DNA from: Desulfuromonas sp. | Lineage (GTDB): Bacteria; Desulfobacterota; Desulfuromonadia; Desulfuromonadales; SZUA-401 | Assembly (NCBI GenBank): GCA_002869605.1 | Contig: PKUI01000170.1 | Coordinates: 1-64,000, forward strand | Reading direction: 5' to 3' | DNA: 64,000 nucleotides | Part shown: piece after piece, positions 17,622 through 26,216 of the stretch | How the letters are laid out: each line of letters starts with the position of its first letter | How positions within the stretch are numbered: the stretch's first letter is position 1 | The notes under the pieces: generated by a model | The model's input: only the letters and a program-made list of their open reading frames with translations | Told to the model about the DNA's origin: nothing | The model's database searches: none | Translations under genes and position numbers: made by a program

Positions 17622-18874
17622 ACCCGATTCCTCTTGTCGCGATTCCCGGGCAGGTAACACCACATGCTCCCCCCGTGGAGTGATTCGAACAGCTCGTCGT
17701 AGGCCGCGAGAGCCGCTTCGCGGTTCCGTTCGTCGATTTTCACCGCTTTCTCCGCAAACTCGTGACACCAGCGACACTCCTCGCAATCAACGCCGATACA
17801 GCTGTCGGTTTTGAATCGCTCCATGAATCCGTCGAGTGCGCGGTTATCGATAGTGACCGGTGGTTCTCCCTCGATGGGCCTGGTCATGCCGCGCAGCTCG
17901 GCGAGCCTTTTGAGCGGCAGCATGCGCAGGGGGTTGGCCAGCGCCGGACGCAGAATGAAGCGGAGCAACCAGCCGAGCCCATGGCGATAGTAGTGGTGGT
18001 CTTGGCGAATCCCCTTGAATCCGTAGGGCTGAATCAAATCAAGCAGATTGCCATCGTAACGTCGCTCGCTGTACGCCTTGACCCGCGCCATCATCATCTC
18101 GGTCGGAATGTCGCGCTCAGCGATCTTGAACAGGTCATACCCCATCTCTTCGTAGACCGGCAGATCCTCGGGACGGATCCACTCGGAGCGGATGTAGTTG
18201 ACCGGGTCACGCAGCTTCATCTCGGTGCACTTGAGGAAGCACCAGTCGATGAAGAACCCCTTGTTGGCGTGCCACGCCTGACCGCTATGGGCGAGAGCAT
18301 TCATATGCATCGGCGACATGGCGCATCCGGTCAGGCAGTTGTTGTTCGCCATCAGTTCCAGATCGCAGGAGAGTGATTGTCGGATCTGGCGCAACGTTTC
18401 GAGTTCACGGTTGACCAGAATCGAGTCGAGCACGATACAGTCGGCCCCCATCTCTTCCCACATCTGCGCCTTGCGCACCCGGTCGACGCCGCCGAACACC
18501 GAGATACGCACCTTCAGATGCGGGTGACGCGCCTTGACCAGCTGCAGCATGAACGGGGTGGCAACGGTCACCGAGGTGACACCGATACCGCTCACCCAGT
18601 CGAGCAGGCGGTTGATCTCCTGCTGCCCCTTGCGGGTGATCTCTCGGTTCCCCAAACACGAAGCGTTGAGCAGATAGTTGAAAGCGATGCCGGCGACGTT
18701 GCAGTGACGCACGTGCGCCTCGAGTTTGCGGCGCGACACCTTGCCGAGCTGGTAAGGGGCGCGTCCGCCGCCGACCGCGTCGCTCTGCAGCTTGCCGAAC
18801 AGCTCGGTGACCGGGTAGTCGCGGCACTGCTCGATCAGCTCCGGATCGAAATTCGTCGCTACACTCAAACGCAT
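17618..18874 (-). CDS. U32-family Fe-S protein, candidate O2-independent hydroxylase
   Basis: A 418-residue U32 'peptidase' family member. The family includes UbiU/UbiV, which hydroxylate ubiquinone precursors without oxygen, and RlhA, which hydroxylates rRNA. The family core is visible: FNYLLNASCLGN near residues 65-76, VRISVFGGVDR, and NNNCLTGCAMSPMH. Cys180, Cys184, Cys212 and Cys216 form two CxxxC pairs placed like the [4Fe-4S] ligands of the family. An extra C-terminal CIGVDCEECRWC motif (Cys359, 364, 367, 370) could hold a second cluster. It sits between a secreted protein and the methyltransferase in a type III polyketide operon, which suggests ring hydroxylation of the phenolic product. 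That role is inference. Confidence 0.8.
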   Translation of the reverse strand: MRLSVATNFDPELIEQCRDYPVTELFGKLQSDAVGGGRAPYQLGKVSRRKLEAHVRHCNVAGIAFNYLLNASCLGNREITRKGQQEINRLLDWVSGIGVTSVTVATPFMLQLVKARHPHLKVRISVFGGVDRVRKAQMWEEMGADCIVLDSILVNRELETLRQIRQSLSCDLELMANNNCLTGCAMSPMHMNALAHSGQAWHANKGFFIDWCFLKCTEMKLRDPVNYIRSEWIRPEDLPVYEEMGYDLFKIAERDIPTEMMMARVKAYSERRYDGNLLDLIQPYGFKGIRQDHHYYRHGLGWLLRFILRPALANPLRMLPLKRLAELRGMTRPIEGEPPVTIDNRALDGFMERFKTDSCIGVDCEECRWCHEFAEKAVKIDERNREAALAAYDELFESLHGGSMWCYLPGNRDKRNRV

Positions 18875-18892
18875 CGTTTCAAAACTCCTTGT

Positions 18893-19498
18893 TCATGGTT
18901 CCTGTTGAACTTCTGCCAGCCAGGCTGCGGCCTGCTGCTCATCGAGGGAAAAATTGTCGGCGGCAATCGCGGCGCTGTTGGCCTGCACGTAGGAGCGGGG
19001 TGCGCTCCAGACCGCCAGCACCTGTTTGCCCCGCACCCGCAGTCGACCCAGCCCACCGTCCAGTTGCGGTAACGACAGGGCAATCAGGTTGAGCCGTTCG
19101 CCAACGATGAATTCAATCGCCAGGAGTTGGCTCTTGTCAGTGGTGTCGTCCCGTTGGCGGAAAGCCTGCCACGAATGCTCGACGGCCTTGTAGAGTTCAT
19201 CGCGGTAGCGCAGCGACCCGGCATGGCCGTCCGAACCTTGCGGCCAGCGTTTCTCCTCTTTGGTGTGAATCGCCGCCACAACCCGTTTGAGCACCCGGCT
19301 CGTCAGCAGGATCTGGATCACCACCAGCTCTCCACGGCGCACCACCTGCACCTCCCCGTGGGGCTGTGCAGGCGAGGGAACGATGGTGCGGCGCACCACC
19401 AGGTCCTGCTGCGGATCGAGCTGTGCCGCAAAGCGCGGTTCGCCCCACGCGGGGCTGGCCAGCAGCAGGGCCAAAAGCAGCAACGCTACGCTTCTCAT
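18893..19498 (-). CDS. Secreted protein of the polyketide operon, function unknown
   Basis: A 201-residue protein with a Sec signal peptide (MRSVALLLLALLLASPAWG, cleavage near residue 19). The start at 19498 overlaps the stop of the MMPL gene (ATGA), ruling out the longer upstream reading. The mature part is beta-rich by eye (VQVVRRGELVVIQILLTSRVLKRVVAAIHTK) with an alternating hydrophobic pattern; no catalytic motif seen. Its position directly behind an MMPL exporter is where periplasmic partners such as LolA-like carriers often lie, so it may help move the lipid product across the periplasm. I do not recognise its family. Confidence 0.75.
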   Translation of the reverse strand: MRSVALLLLALLLASPAWGEPRFAAQLDPQQDLVVRRTIVPSPAQPHGEVQVVRRGELVVIQILLTSRVLKRVVAAIHTKEEKRWPQGSDGHAGSLRYRDELYKAVEHSWQAFRQRDDTTDKSQLLAIEFIVGERLNLIALSLPQLDGGLGRLRVRGKQVLAVWSAPRSYVQANSAAIAADNFSLDEQQAAAWLAEVQQEP

Positions 19499-21765
19499 TC
19501 CGGCACCTCCTCGCCTTGCGGAGAGCCCAGCACCAGCACCGCCGGTAACACCACCAGGTCGCACAGCAGGGCTGCGATCAACGTCCCGCCGACCAGCAGC
19601 GAAAAGTAAATCGTCGGCCAGAAACTGCCGAAACAGCCGACCCAGAAACCGAGCGCCAGCACCAGCGAGGAAACGGTCAGGGCACGCCCGGTACCGGTGG
19701 TGGTTGCGAATACTGCACCGCGCGGCTCTCCGCGGAACACCCGGCGGTAGTTCACCAGGTAGTGGATGGTGTCATCGACGGCCAGGCCGATCACCACCGC
19801 TCCGATCATCGCCGTACCGGTACTCAAATCGATGCCGGCCGCCCCCATGACCCCGGCCGCCCAGATGATCGGGATTAGGTTCGGGATCATCGACAGCAAC
19901 GTCAGCCGCAGGGAGCGAAGCAGCACCAGGATGCTCAGCATCACCAACAGCAGCGACAGCGAGAAGCTGCGCAGCATATCGACCACCAGGTTGTTGGAAT
20001 CGACCGCCACCTGATAGAAGCTTCCGGTCGCCGTCAGTTGATAGCGACCGCCCCCGAGTCCTGCCGCCATGCCGAGAATCTGCTGCGCCAGGGTAGCGGT
20101 CTGCTGACTACCGAGTATCGGCAGCCGCACGCTGAACCGCGCGACCGTGCGCTCGGGTGTGAGGAAGCGGTTCGAAAGCTGCGGATCATTAGACATCGCC
20201 AGCAACTCGAGGAGCACGTCCAGCTCGTCCTGATTATCGGGCAGCGCCAGCTTTTCCCCACCGGATTCGGCCCGCTGCAGGGGGCGCAGCAACGTCAGGA
20301 TCGACAGTGCCCCCGCGACCTGCGGCTGCTGCTCGATTTGCTTCACCAAAGCTTCAAGCGTGCGGTAGTCTGCGAGCTCCGTCAACGGTTTGCCGTCGCG
20401 CCGTTCGAACATGAACTCGAGGGTATTGACGCTACCGAGCTGACGATCGATCGAGCGCGTATCAATCGCCAGCGGCGTATCCTTTTTAAGAAACGCGACC
20501 AGGTTGGTATTGTTGCGTATCGTCGGGATAAAAACCGCGCTAACTGTCAACAGCAGTAGAGTCACCACGATAATTCCCTGGGGATACCGTAGCGTCAGCC
20601 GGGCGATCCACTCCAGGATACGCTTGAGAAACCCCAGCCCTTCCCGCCGCCGCACATCGACGATCAGCCGTTGAAAACTGAGCCACACCGGAACCAGCAG
20701 CATACCGACCACGAACGCCAGGCTAACGCCGAGCGCTGCGAAAAGCCCGAAGTGACGCACCGCGGGAACGCTGCTGATGGTCAGCGAAGCTAGCCCCAGG
20801 GCGGTGGTCAGCGAGGTAAACAGGCACGGCGTGAACAGCTCGCCGACCTTGCCGGCCAGCAGCGGCAGACGCTGAGCGTCATCCCCCTGGAGCTGCAACC
20901 AGCCATTGTAGAGATGTACGCTGGTGCTGACCGACAACACCATGATCACCGGCGGCAACAGCGCGGTAATGGTGTTGAGCTCCAGCCCGGCCAGCCCGTA
21001 GCAGCCCATGGTCCAGACCAGGCTGATAGCGGTCACCGCCAGCGGCAACAACAGCCCCGACGGATGTCGGAAGATCAGTACCAGCAACAGCGCCAGCATC
21101 GCAACCACCAGCGGCAGGACCACCCGTTGATCGCGATCGATGAAACGGGCCACATCGTTTTTCTGCACTCCGACGCCGGTCAGGTGCAACTCGGTGTGCC
21201 CGGCATACTCCTGCTGCAGAGCGCGCAGAGACTCGATCAGCAGCCGGCGGTAATCGTGGTCATGACGCCGGTCCTCCAGTTCGATCAGCAGGACGGCAGT
21301 GTGCAGGTCGGCTGAAATCAGCAGCCCTTTGAACTGTGGATTGTCATCGAGGATGGCCTGCAGTGCTGCCGCATCTGCAGAGTCGTTGAACAACGGGTGC
21401 GGTTCGGCACCCCACCTCCCGGGAACCAGGTGTTGCGCGTTGGCCAGACTCCAGACCCGGGTCACGCCGTCGAGACCGGCGACTCTCTCGGCAAGGGAGC
21501 TGAGCAGTTCACGCCCGGATTTTTCCAGCAGCCGGGTATGCCCGACACTCAGCAACAGCTGCTCGTCGTTGCCGAACAACTTCAGGAAACGGTCATAGTC
21601 GGCAAGCCGGGCAGCATCGTCCGCCACCATGGAGCGATTATCCTGCTCGATACCGACGTGTGCGGCCGGAATGGCCAGAAGCGCCGTGAGCAGAAAAAGG
21701 CCAAACAGCACCAGCACTCGCCAGCGCCCCAGCAGCCTCATCAGAAGTGCTTCGACCGCACGCAT
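19495..21765 (-). CDS. MMPL/RND-superfamily exporter of the type III polyketide operon
   Basis: A 756-residue transporter with MMPL architecture: TM1 (RVLVLFGLFLLTALLAIPA), a large periplasmic loop, a five-helix bundle, then the repeat. The TM4-type motif GAVVIGLAVDDTIHYLVNYRR in the second half and the first-half 'LPPVIMVLSVSTSVHLYNGW' match the proton-relay regions of the family. MMPL proteins export lipids and pigments (hopanoids, aryl polyenes, mycolates). The ATG at 21765 is 2 bp after the polyketide synthase stop; the upstream in-frame start is rejected because it overlaps that gene. Likely substrate: the operon's phenolic lipid. A second MMPL exporter lies in the aryl-polyene cluster at the window's end. 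Confidence 0.88.
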   Translation of the reverse strand: MRAVEALLMRLLGRWRVLVLFGLFLLTALLAIPAAHVGIEQDNRSMVADDAARLADYDRFLKLFGNDEQLLLSVGHTRLLEKSGRELLSSLAERVAGLDGVTRVWSLANAQHLVPGRWGAEPHPLFNDSADAAALQAILDDNPQFKGLLISADLHTAVLLIELEDRRHDHDYRRLLIESLRALQQEYAGHTELHLTGVGVQKNDVARFIDRDQRVVLPLVVAMLALLLVLIFRHPSGLLLPLAVTAISLVWTMGCYGLAGLELNTITALLPPVIMVLSVSTSVHLYNGWLQLQGDDAQRLPLLAGKVGELFTPCLFTSLTTALGLASLTISSVPAVRHFGLFAALGVSLAFVVGMLLVPVWLSFQRLIVDVRRREGLGFLKRILEWIARLTLRYPQGIIVVTLLLLTVSAVFIPTIRNNTNLVAFLKKDTPLAIDTRSIDRQLGSVNTLEFMFERRDGKPLTELADYRTLEALVKQIEQQPQVAGALSILTLLRPLQRAESGGEKLALPDNQDELDVLLELLAMSNDPQLSNRFLTPERTVARFSVRLPILGSQQTATLAQQILGMAAGLGGGRYQLTATGSFYQVAVDSNNLVVDMLRSFSLSLLLVMLSILVLLRSLRLTLLSMIPNLIPIIWAAGVMGAAGIDLSTGTAMIGAVVIGLAVDDTIHYLVNYRRVFRGEPRGAVFATTTGTGRALTVSSLVLALGFWVGCFGSFWPTIYFSLLVGGTLIAALLCDLVVLPAVLVLGSPQGEEVPE

Positions 21766-21767
21766 GC

Positions 21768-22877
21768 CTAACCCCGCTGCGTCTCCAGCAGAGCCATCTC
21801 CACGGTCAGGCCGGGGCCGAAGGCCATGGCACAAACCTGCTCCGGACTGTCTGCCGGGCTGCGCTTCAGCGCCTCCTGCAGCACAAACAGAATGGTCGCG
21901 CTGCTCATGTTACCGAACCGACGGAGCACCTCGCGCGACGGGGCAACCTGCTCCGGAAGCAGTGACAGGCTTTCGGCTACCTTGTCGACAATCGCCTTGC
22001 CGCCCGGGTGTACGGCCCAGGTCCCGATGGCGTCAAACCCCAGCGCGGCATCATTCAGCAGCGGAGCAAGCGCCTGTCCGATGTTCGCACCGATAATCTT
22101 CGGAATGTAGCTCGACAACGCGATATCGAAACCGAAATCGCCGATGGTCCAGGCCATATCCTGAAGGCCGCCAGGAATCAGGGTGGAGCGAAAGGACCCC
22201 AGACGGTAACCACGCTGCCCGGTCGCAAGCGGGCGGGCGCTGACGATCGACGCTGCGACGCCGTCGGAGAACAGGGCGTTGGCAAGCATCGAATCCTCGC
22301 CCCCATCGAGCTGCAGGTGCAGGGTACACAGTTCAAGGCACATCACCAGCACCACCGCCTCGGGATCGGCGGTGCAGAACTGCTGGGCCATGTGCAGGCC
22401 GGGAAAGGCCGCGTAGCAGCCCATGAAGCCGAGATGATAACGCTGTGTCGATGGGGCGAGGCCGAGTTCGGTGATGATGTGGTAGTCGGGACCGGGGTTG
22501 CAAAAACCGGTGCATGAGATCGTCACCACGTGACTGATGTCGCCAGTCTCGATCCCGGGGCAGTTGTCGATGGTCCGACGCGCCAACTCCACGGCGAGCC
22601 GCCGCGAGGCCTCAGTATAGATGGCGTTGCGCTGTGCGGTGCTCGGTTGCTTGCGCCCCCCCTCGCCGTCTAGGGGGAAAAAGTCGTCCTCCCGCCCCTC
22701 ATCGAACGACTCGATCACACTGTAGCGTTGCTCGATCCCCGACTTCCTGTTCAAGGCTCGAACCATCCGTTTCTGGCGCTCGTCGCTGGTCCACTCCGCC
22801 ATTTTCCCCCCGGCATATTCCTGGGGATAACAGCGACTTGGGGTGAGTGTCTCTAGGTGATGGATCAACACGCTCAT
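21768..22877 (-). CDS. Type III polyketide synthase (chalcone synthase superfamily)
   Basis: A 369-residue homodimeric-type ketosynthase that extends an acyl-CoA or acyl starter with malonyl units and cyclises the product. The catalytic triad is visible: Cys154 in GFMGCYAAFPGLHMA, His290 in WAVHPGGKAIVD, Asn323 in FGNMSSATILF. ISCTGFCNPGPDY is the usual family signature. The length is typical of bacterial enzymes of the alkylresorcinol/alkylpyrone or tetrahydroxynaphthalene type. Its start overlaps the stop of the YceI-like gene (ATGA). The neighbours (methyltransferase, U32 Fe-S protein, MMPL exporter, lipid-binding YceI) favour a long-chain phenolic lipid or lipoquinone over a soluble aromatic. 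Confidence 0.93.
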   Translation of the reverse strand: MSVLIHHLETLTPSRCYPQEYAGGKMAEWTSDERQKRMVRALNRKSGIEQRYSVIESFDEGREDDFFPLDGEGGRKQPSTAQRNAIYTEASRRLAVELARRTIDNCPGIETGDISHVVTISCTGFCNPGPDYHIITELGLAPSTQRYHLGFMGCYAAFPGLHMAQQFCTADPEAVVLVMCLELCTLHLQLDGGEDSMLANALFSDGVAASIVSARPLATGQRGYRLGSFRSTLIPGGLQDMAWTIGDFGFDIALSSYIPKIIGANIGQALAPLLNDAALGFDAIGTWAVHPGGKAIVDKVAESLSLLPEQVAPSREVLRRFGNMSSATILFVLQEALKRSPADSPEQVCAMAFGPGLTVEMALLETQRG

Positions 22878-23488
22878 TGCGCCTCCGGGATCTGCGACAC
22901 TTCTTTGCCTGGAACGTTAAACGTCCCCTTGAGCTGCAGGTCGATCTCCACCCGCACGGCGTCGGCGACCCGGATGATCCCGAGAACACCCGGCGCCTCG
23001 AGGCCGAAGTCTGCAAGGGAGACAGGGAGCTCAAATGTGGCTGTTACCTGCTCCGGGGTAACACTCAGCCTGATTACCGAGGCCGTGACCGGTCGGGTGA
23101 CATCACGGACCGTGACCATGAACGGGAGTTCCCCCGCGCCGGTGGCCTGCCAGTCGGCCAGCAGGGCATCCACCCGAAGGTCTGAAAAGGTGCCCGTAAT
23201 CTTCGGGTAAAGTTCGCTGTCGAACATGCCACGCATGGTCTTGTCACGCGAGGAGTTATCGGTGTCGAACCCCGCCACGGGGACCTCGACTTGCGCCGTG
23301 TCGAGATAGCGTGACCCGTCACGGTTTTCAATCTCCAGGATGAATGGGGTACAGGCTCCCTGCCCATCAAAAGAATGCAGGGTCGAATCGCCGTAAAAGC
23401 GCAGCTGACACGATCCCTCAAGGTTGTCAGCCAGTGCCGGGGTGGCGATAAAAACGAGTAACATCAGGTAGAGGCAGGTTTTCGACAT
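22874..23488 (-). CDS. YceI-like periplasmic lipid-binding protein
   Basis: A 204-residue secreted protein with a signal peptide (MSKTCLYLMLLVFIATPALA, cleavage after ~20). The lipocalin-like YceI pattern follows: a START-like 'FYGDSTLHSFDGQG', central 'FDTDNSSRDKTMRGMFDSELYPKITGTF', and C-terminal 'VTATFELPVSLADFGLEAP'. RDKTMRGMFDS matches the conserved RDxHLRSxDFFD-like strip of the family. YceI proteins bind long isoprenoid or lipid chains in the periplasm. As first gene of the type III polyketide operon, it may carry the lipid product. Its ribosome-binding site lies in one arm of a long inverted repeat (23494-23530). Confidence 0.88.
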   Translation of the reverse strand: MSKTCLYLMLLVFIATPALADNLEGSCQLRFYGDSTLHSFDGQGACTPFILEIENRDGSRYLDTAQVEVPVAGFDTDNSSRDKTMRGMFDSELYPKITGTFSDLRVDALLADWQATGAGELPFMVTVRDVTRPVTASVIRLSVTPEQVTATFELPVSLADFGLEAPGVLGIIRVADAVRVEIDLQLKGTFNVPGKEVSQIPEAQ

Positions 23489-23493
23489 GCACG

Positions 23494-23530
23494 ATACTCC
23501 TTATCGCATTAATGACTCGATAAGGAGTAT
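23494..23530 (-). promoter_or_regulatory. 13-bp perfect inverted repeat covering the operon's first ribosome-binding site
   Basis: ATACTCCTTATCG (23494-23506) and CGATAAGGAGTAT (23518-23530) are perfect complements 11 nt apart. In the minus-strand mRNA the arm nearest the YceI-like start (ATG at 23488) contains the AAGGAG Shine-Dalgarno sequence, and the other arm carries its exact antidote CTCCTT. Either the RNA folds and hides the site (translational control), or the DNA is the operator of a dimeric regulator. Confidence 0.6.
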
Positions 23531-23601
23531 ATCGTCTTAATGAAACAATGAAAGGACCGGGACACCATGGAGGCGGTGTTACCCAGGATGTGGAGGGGAA
23601 A

Positions 23602-25200
23602 TCAGGCCTGTTGCTGTCGCGGCAGACTGAATTCGACCCGGGTTCCCTGGCCGGGCGCGCTGGTCGCGGAGATTTCACCGCCATGAGATTCCACGATATG
23701 ACGGGCGATGTGCAGGCCCATTCCAAGCCCACTAGGGGCGGTATTGGCATTGTCGGCACGGTAGTACTTGTCAAACATCTGTGCCAGCTGTTCCCTGCTC
23801 ATGCCGACCCCGCGGTCAGAAACAGCAATGACAACCTGTTGTTCGTCGAGCCAGACATCCATCTTGACTTCGACCTCCGCGGGCGAATATTTGACCGCGT
23901 TGCTCAACAGGTTTTGAATGACCTGGGCAATCCGAACCCGGTCAAAGCTGATCGACTCCGGAAACGCACTCTCCGCCGGCATCTCGATACGGCAACTTGG
24001 ATACTGTCGGTGAAACTGTTCGACGACACTCATCACCGCAGCATGCAACGACCCCGGTTCAGCCTTGATCGGCAACGGCTCGTTGCGTTGCAGCCTGCTG
24101 ACATCGAGCAGCTCGTCGACCAACCGCGCCAGCATCTCGCCCTTCGCGTTGATCTCCTCCAGGAACTCGTCCCTTTCCTCGCCGCTGAAGGGGCCAAAGT
24201 CGTTCTTGTTGAGAAGCAGTTCGCTGAATCCGAGAATCGTGGCCAGTGGGGTGCGCAGCTCGTGCGCTGCCACCGAGATAAAATCGTCCTTGGCCTGATC
24301 GGCAGCTCGCAGCTGCTCCGCAGCACGACAATGGCTGATCACCAGGGCCGTCAGGGCGGCCACCGCGTGAATCAGGTCAAGATCGGCGGCCTCCGGTTCG
24401 CGCGGCTGCCGGTAATATAGAGCAAAGGTCCCTAGCACCTTGCCTTCGGCGTCAACAATCGGCTCCGACCAGCAGGCCCGTAAACCGCTCCGTTCCGCCA
24501 GGCGCCGCGCACGGTGCCAGTAGGGATGATCCAGCAGGTCACTCACAATCACACGCTCGTTGCGAAACGCCGCAGTTCCACAAGAACCGACGCCGTCCCC
24601 GATCGCCATCCCTTCGATGGCCTGGTTGTATTCCTGGGGAAGGCTCGGCGCCGCAAGGCGATGGAGTGTCCCTTGTTTGGCATCAAGCCGCAAAATTGAG
24701 CAGAGCATCCCCTCGCCGAGCCCCTCGATAGAGGCGACAATTTCCGTGCAGATCTTCTCCAGCGCCACTCCCTGGTAGAGCAGCTCCAACACGCGGTTGC
24801 GCCCCTGCTCCAACAACCGTTCGCGCCGTTCACGCGTGATATCACGCAGGGTCGCCACCAGCAGTGTCTCCCCCTGCTGACCATCGACGGCAACATACGT
24901 AACCTCGGCCCAAACCAGGCGCCCATCACGATTGAACATGCGCCGCATTGCACTCTGTTGAACACTCTGTTGAAGATTGTCGTCGGCAAGAACCGCCGCA
25001 CGCCGCTGCCGCTCCATGTCTCGATCGAGCTCGTGGCAGAGACCAAAAACATCACGCGACAGCAACTCTTCACGGGTTAACCCGAGCAGTCCCCTGTAGG
25101 CCTCATTGAAAAAGACCAGCTTGCCGTCACGGTCAGAGACCTCCAGCGCAACACCGGGGTTGCCACAAATACCCGCGATAATCGAATCATGACTGTTCAT
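23602..25200 (-). CDS. PAS-GAF sensor histidine kinase
   Basis: A soluble 532-residue kinase without transmembrane helices. The start at 25200 (MNSHDSIIAGI) follows GGAG at normal spacing. Order: PAS (~10-130: VSDRDGKLVFFNEAYRGLLGL ... WAEVTYVAVDGQQGE), GAF (~140-290; GVGSCGTAAFRNERVIVSDLLDHPYW and GLRACWSEPIVDAEGKVLGTFALYY), HisKA with SVAAHELRTPLATILGFSELL, and HATPase with QVIQNLLSNAVKYSP, SDRGVGMSREQ and GLGMGLHIARHIVESHGG. No response regulator is adjacent, so it is an orphan kinase. It lies upstream of, and on the same strand as, the polyketide operon, 113 bp away; a link to it is possible but unproven. Confidence 0.92.
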   Translation of the reverse strand: MNSHDSIIAGICGNPGVALEVSDRDGKLVFFNEAYRGLLGLTREELLSRDVFGLCHELDRDMERQRRAAVLADDNLQQSVQQSAMRRMFNRDGRLVWAEVTYVAVDGQQGETLLVATLRDITRERRERLLEQGRNRVLELLYQGVALEKICTEIVASIEGLGEGMLCSILRLDAKQGTLHRLAAPSLPQEYNQAIEGMAIGDGVGSCGTAAFRNERVIVSDLLDHPYWHRARRLAERSGLRACWSEPIVDAEGKVLGTFALYYRQPREPEAADLDLIHAVAALTALVISHCRAAEQLRAADQAKDDFISVAAHELRTPLATILGFSELLLNKNDFGPFSGEERDEFLEEINAKGEMLARLVDELLDVSRLQRNEPLPIKAEPGSLHAAVMSVVEQFHRQYPSCRIEMPAESAFPESISFDRVRIAQVIQNLLSNAVKYSPAEVEVKMDVWLDEQQVVIAVSDRGVGMSREQLAQMFDKYYRADNANTAPSGLGMGLHIARHIVESHGGEISATSAPGQGTRVEFSLPRQQQA

Positions 25201-25397
25201 CAAGCCTCTCCTACAGATAAAACACTCCATGACGGCGAGCCGTCACACTTTGGCCACCAGGATTAACGTTCAAATGTTGCGCCAAGAATCTAATGAAAGA
25301 GAAAAATAATCTGCTCCGACAGGGCAAACAAGCTGGCAGAGAATTTGATTGAAAAGCTCCCTCGATTGTGCTAATTACTCGAATCCTATCAAGAATT

Positions 25398-25502
<105 letters not shown>

Positions 25503-25683
25503 TTGTAGGCCTTTTTTCTTTTGAGCGGAGGAGCAATGGAATTAGCAGTGGGCAATGCAAAGGAAGGGTACTCGGTGGGATAAAGACAGGAATTGGGGAT
25601 GGAACCAAACACTCAATAGCGCGACTCATTTTGTCGCCTGAGCCATTTATCCTTAATCTAGGTCATATCCGAAGGAGAACAGA

Positions 25684-26040
25684 GTGCTAAGAATCGAACT
25701 CTTATTAGCAAGGCGACTCGCGAATCTTTACTGGAGTCCCTTTAGAGAAACCACAGGCTATTATTCGCTCAAATGGTCAGAGCTAAAGTCGCTGGCAGGC
25801 GACCAAACCCTTAGAGATGATGAATTTAACGAACTCACAAGATACCTCTTGGAATTCGGATACTTAATTTCTCAAAGTAAAGATGGCGTTGTTATTTGGC
25901 ATGGGTCTTTTATCGAACCAAAGGAAATCAGTGAGTATGCGCTGAACAATGCTCTGAAACTTGCACTAGATGAGGATGAAAATGAAATAGAGAATGAGTA
26001 CCTAGAAGCCTTATCACTGAGGAATGATAATTCAGAGTGA
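25684..26040 (+). CDS. Hypothetical protein of the island
   Basis: A 118-residue protein starting with GTG, supported by GAAGGAG 8 nt upstream. The N-terminal two thirds look like a small helical or winged-helix fold (LSLKW-type 'YYSLKWSELKSLAGDQTLRDDEFNELTRYLLEFGYL' with 'VVIWHGSFI' as a possible wing). The last 30 residues are strongly acidic. No known family recognised. It is the first gene inside the left end of the island, where regulators of excision sometimes lie, but nothing in the sequence proves that role. Confidence 0.6.
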   Translation: MLRIELLLARRLANLYWSPFRETTGYYSLKWSELKSLAGDQTLRDDEFNELTRYLLEFGYLISQSKDGVVIWHGSFIEPKEISEYALNNALKLALDEDENEIENEYLEALSLRNDNSE

Positions 26041-26216
26041 TAGGGCTATATCTCAACCCCTATTCTCCCCGATCGGCAAGCGCCTCTCCACGAGTAAAAA
26101 GTCTGTGGTTAGACCCAAAAATGGTTTAGCCCGAACTGCTATAGTGCAACGGGAAGCATAAGCTGCATTGGACTCATGAATCAAATGCTAAGCTTGCATC
26201 ACCAACCCTTAGGACG

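Noticed and set aside
17621..17786. N-terminal extension of the methyltransferase
   Set aside because: Lies inside the U32 gene, has no family similarity, and the ATGA overlap gives a natural start at 17621.
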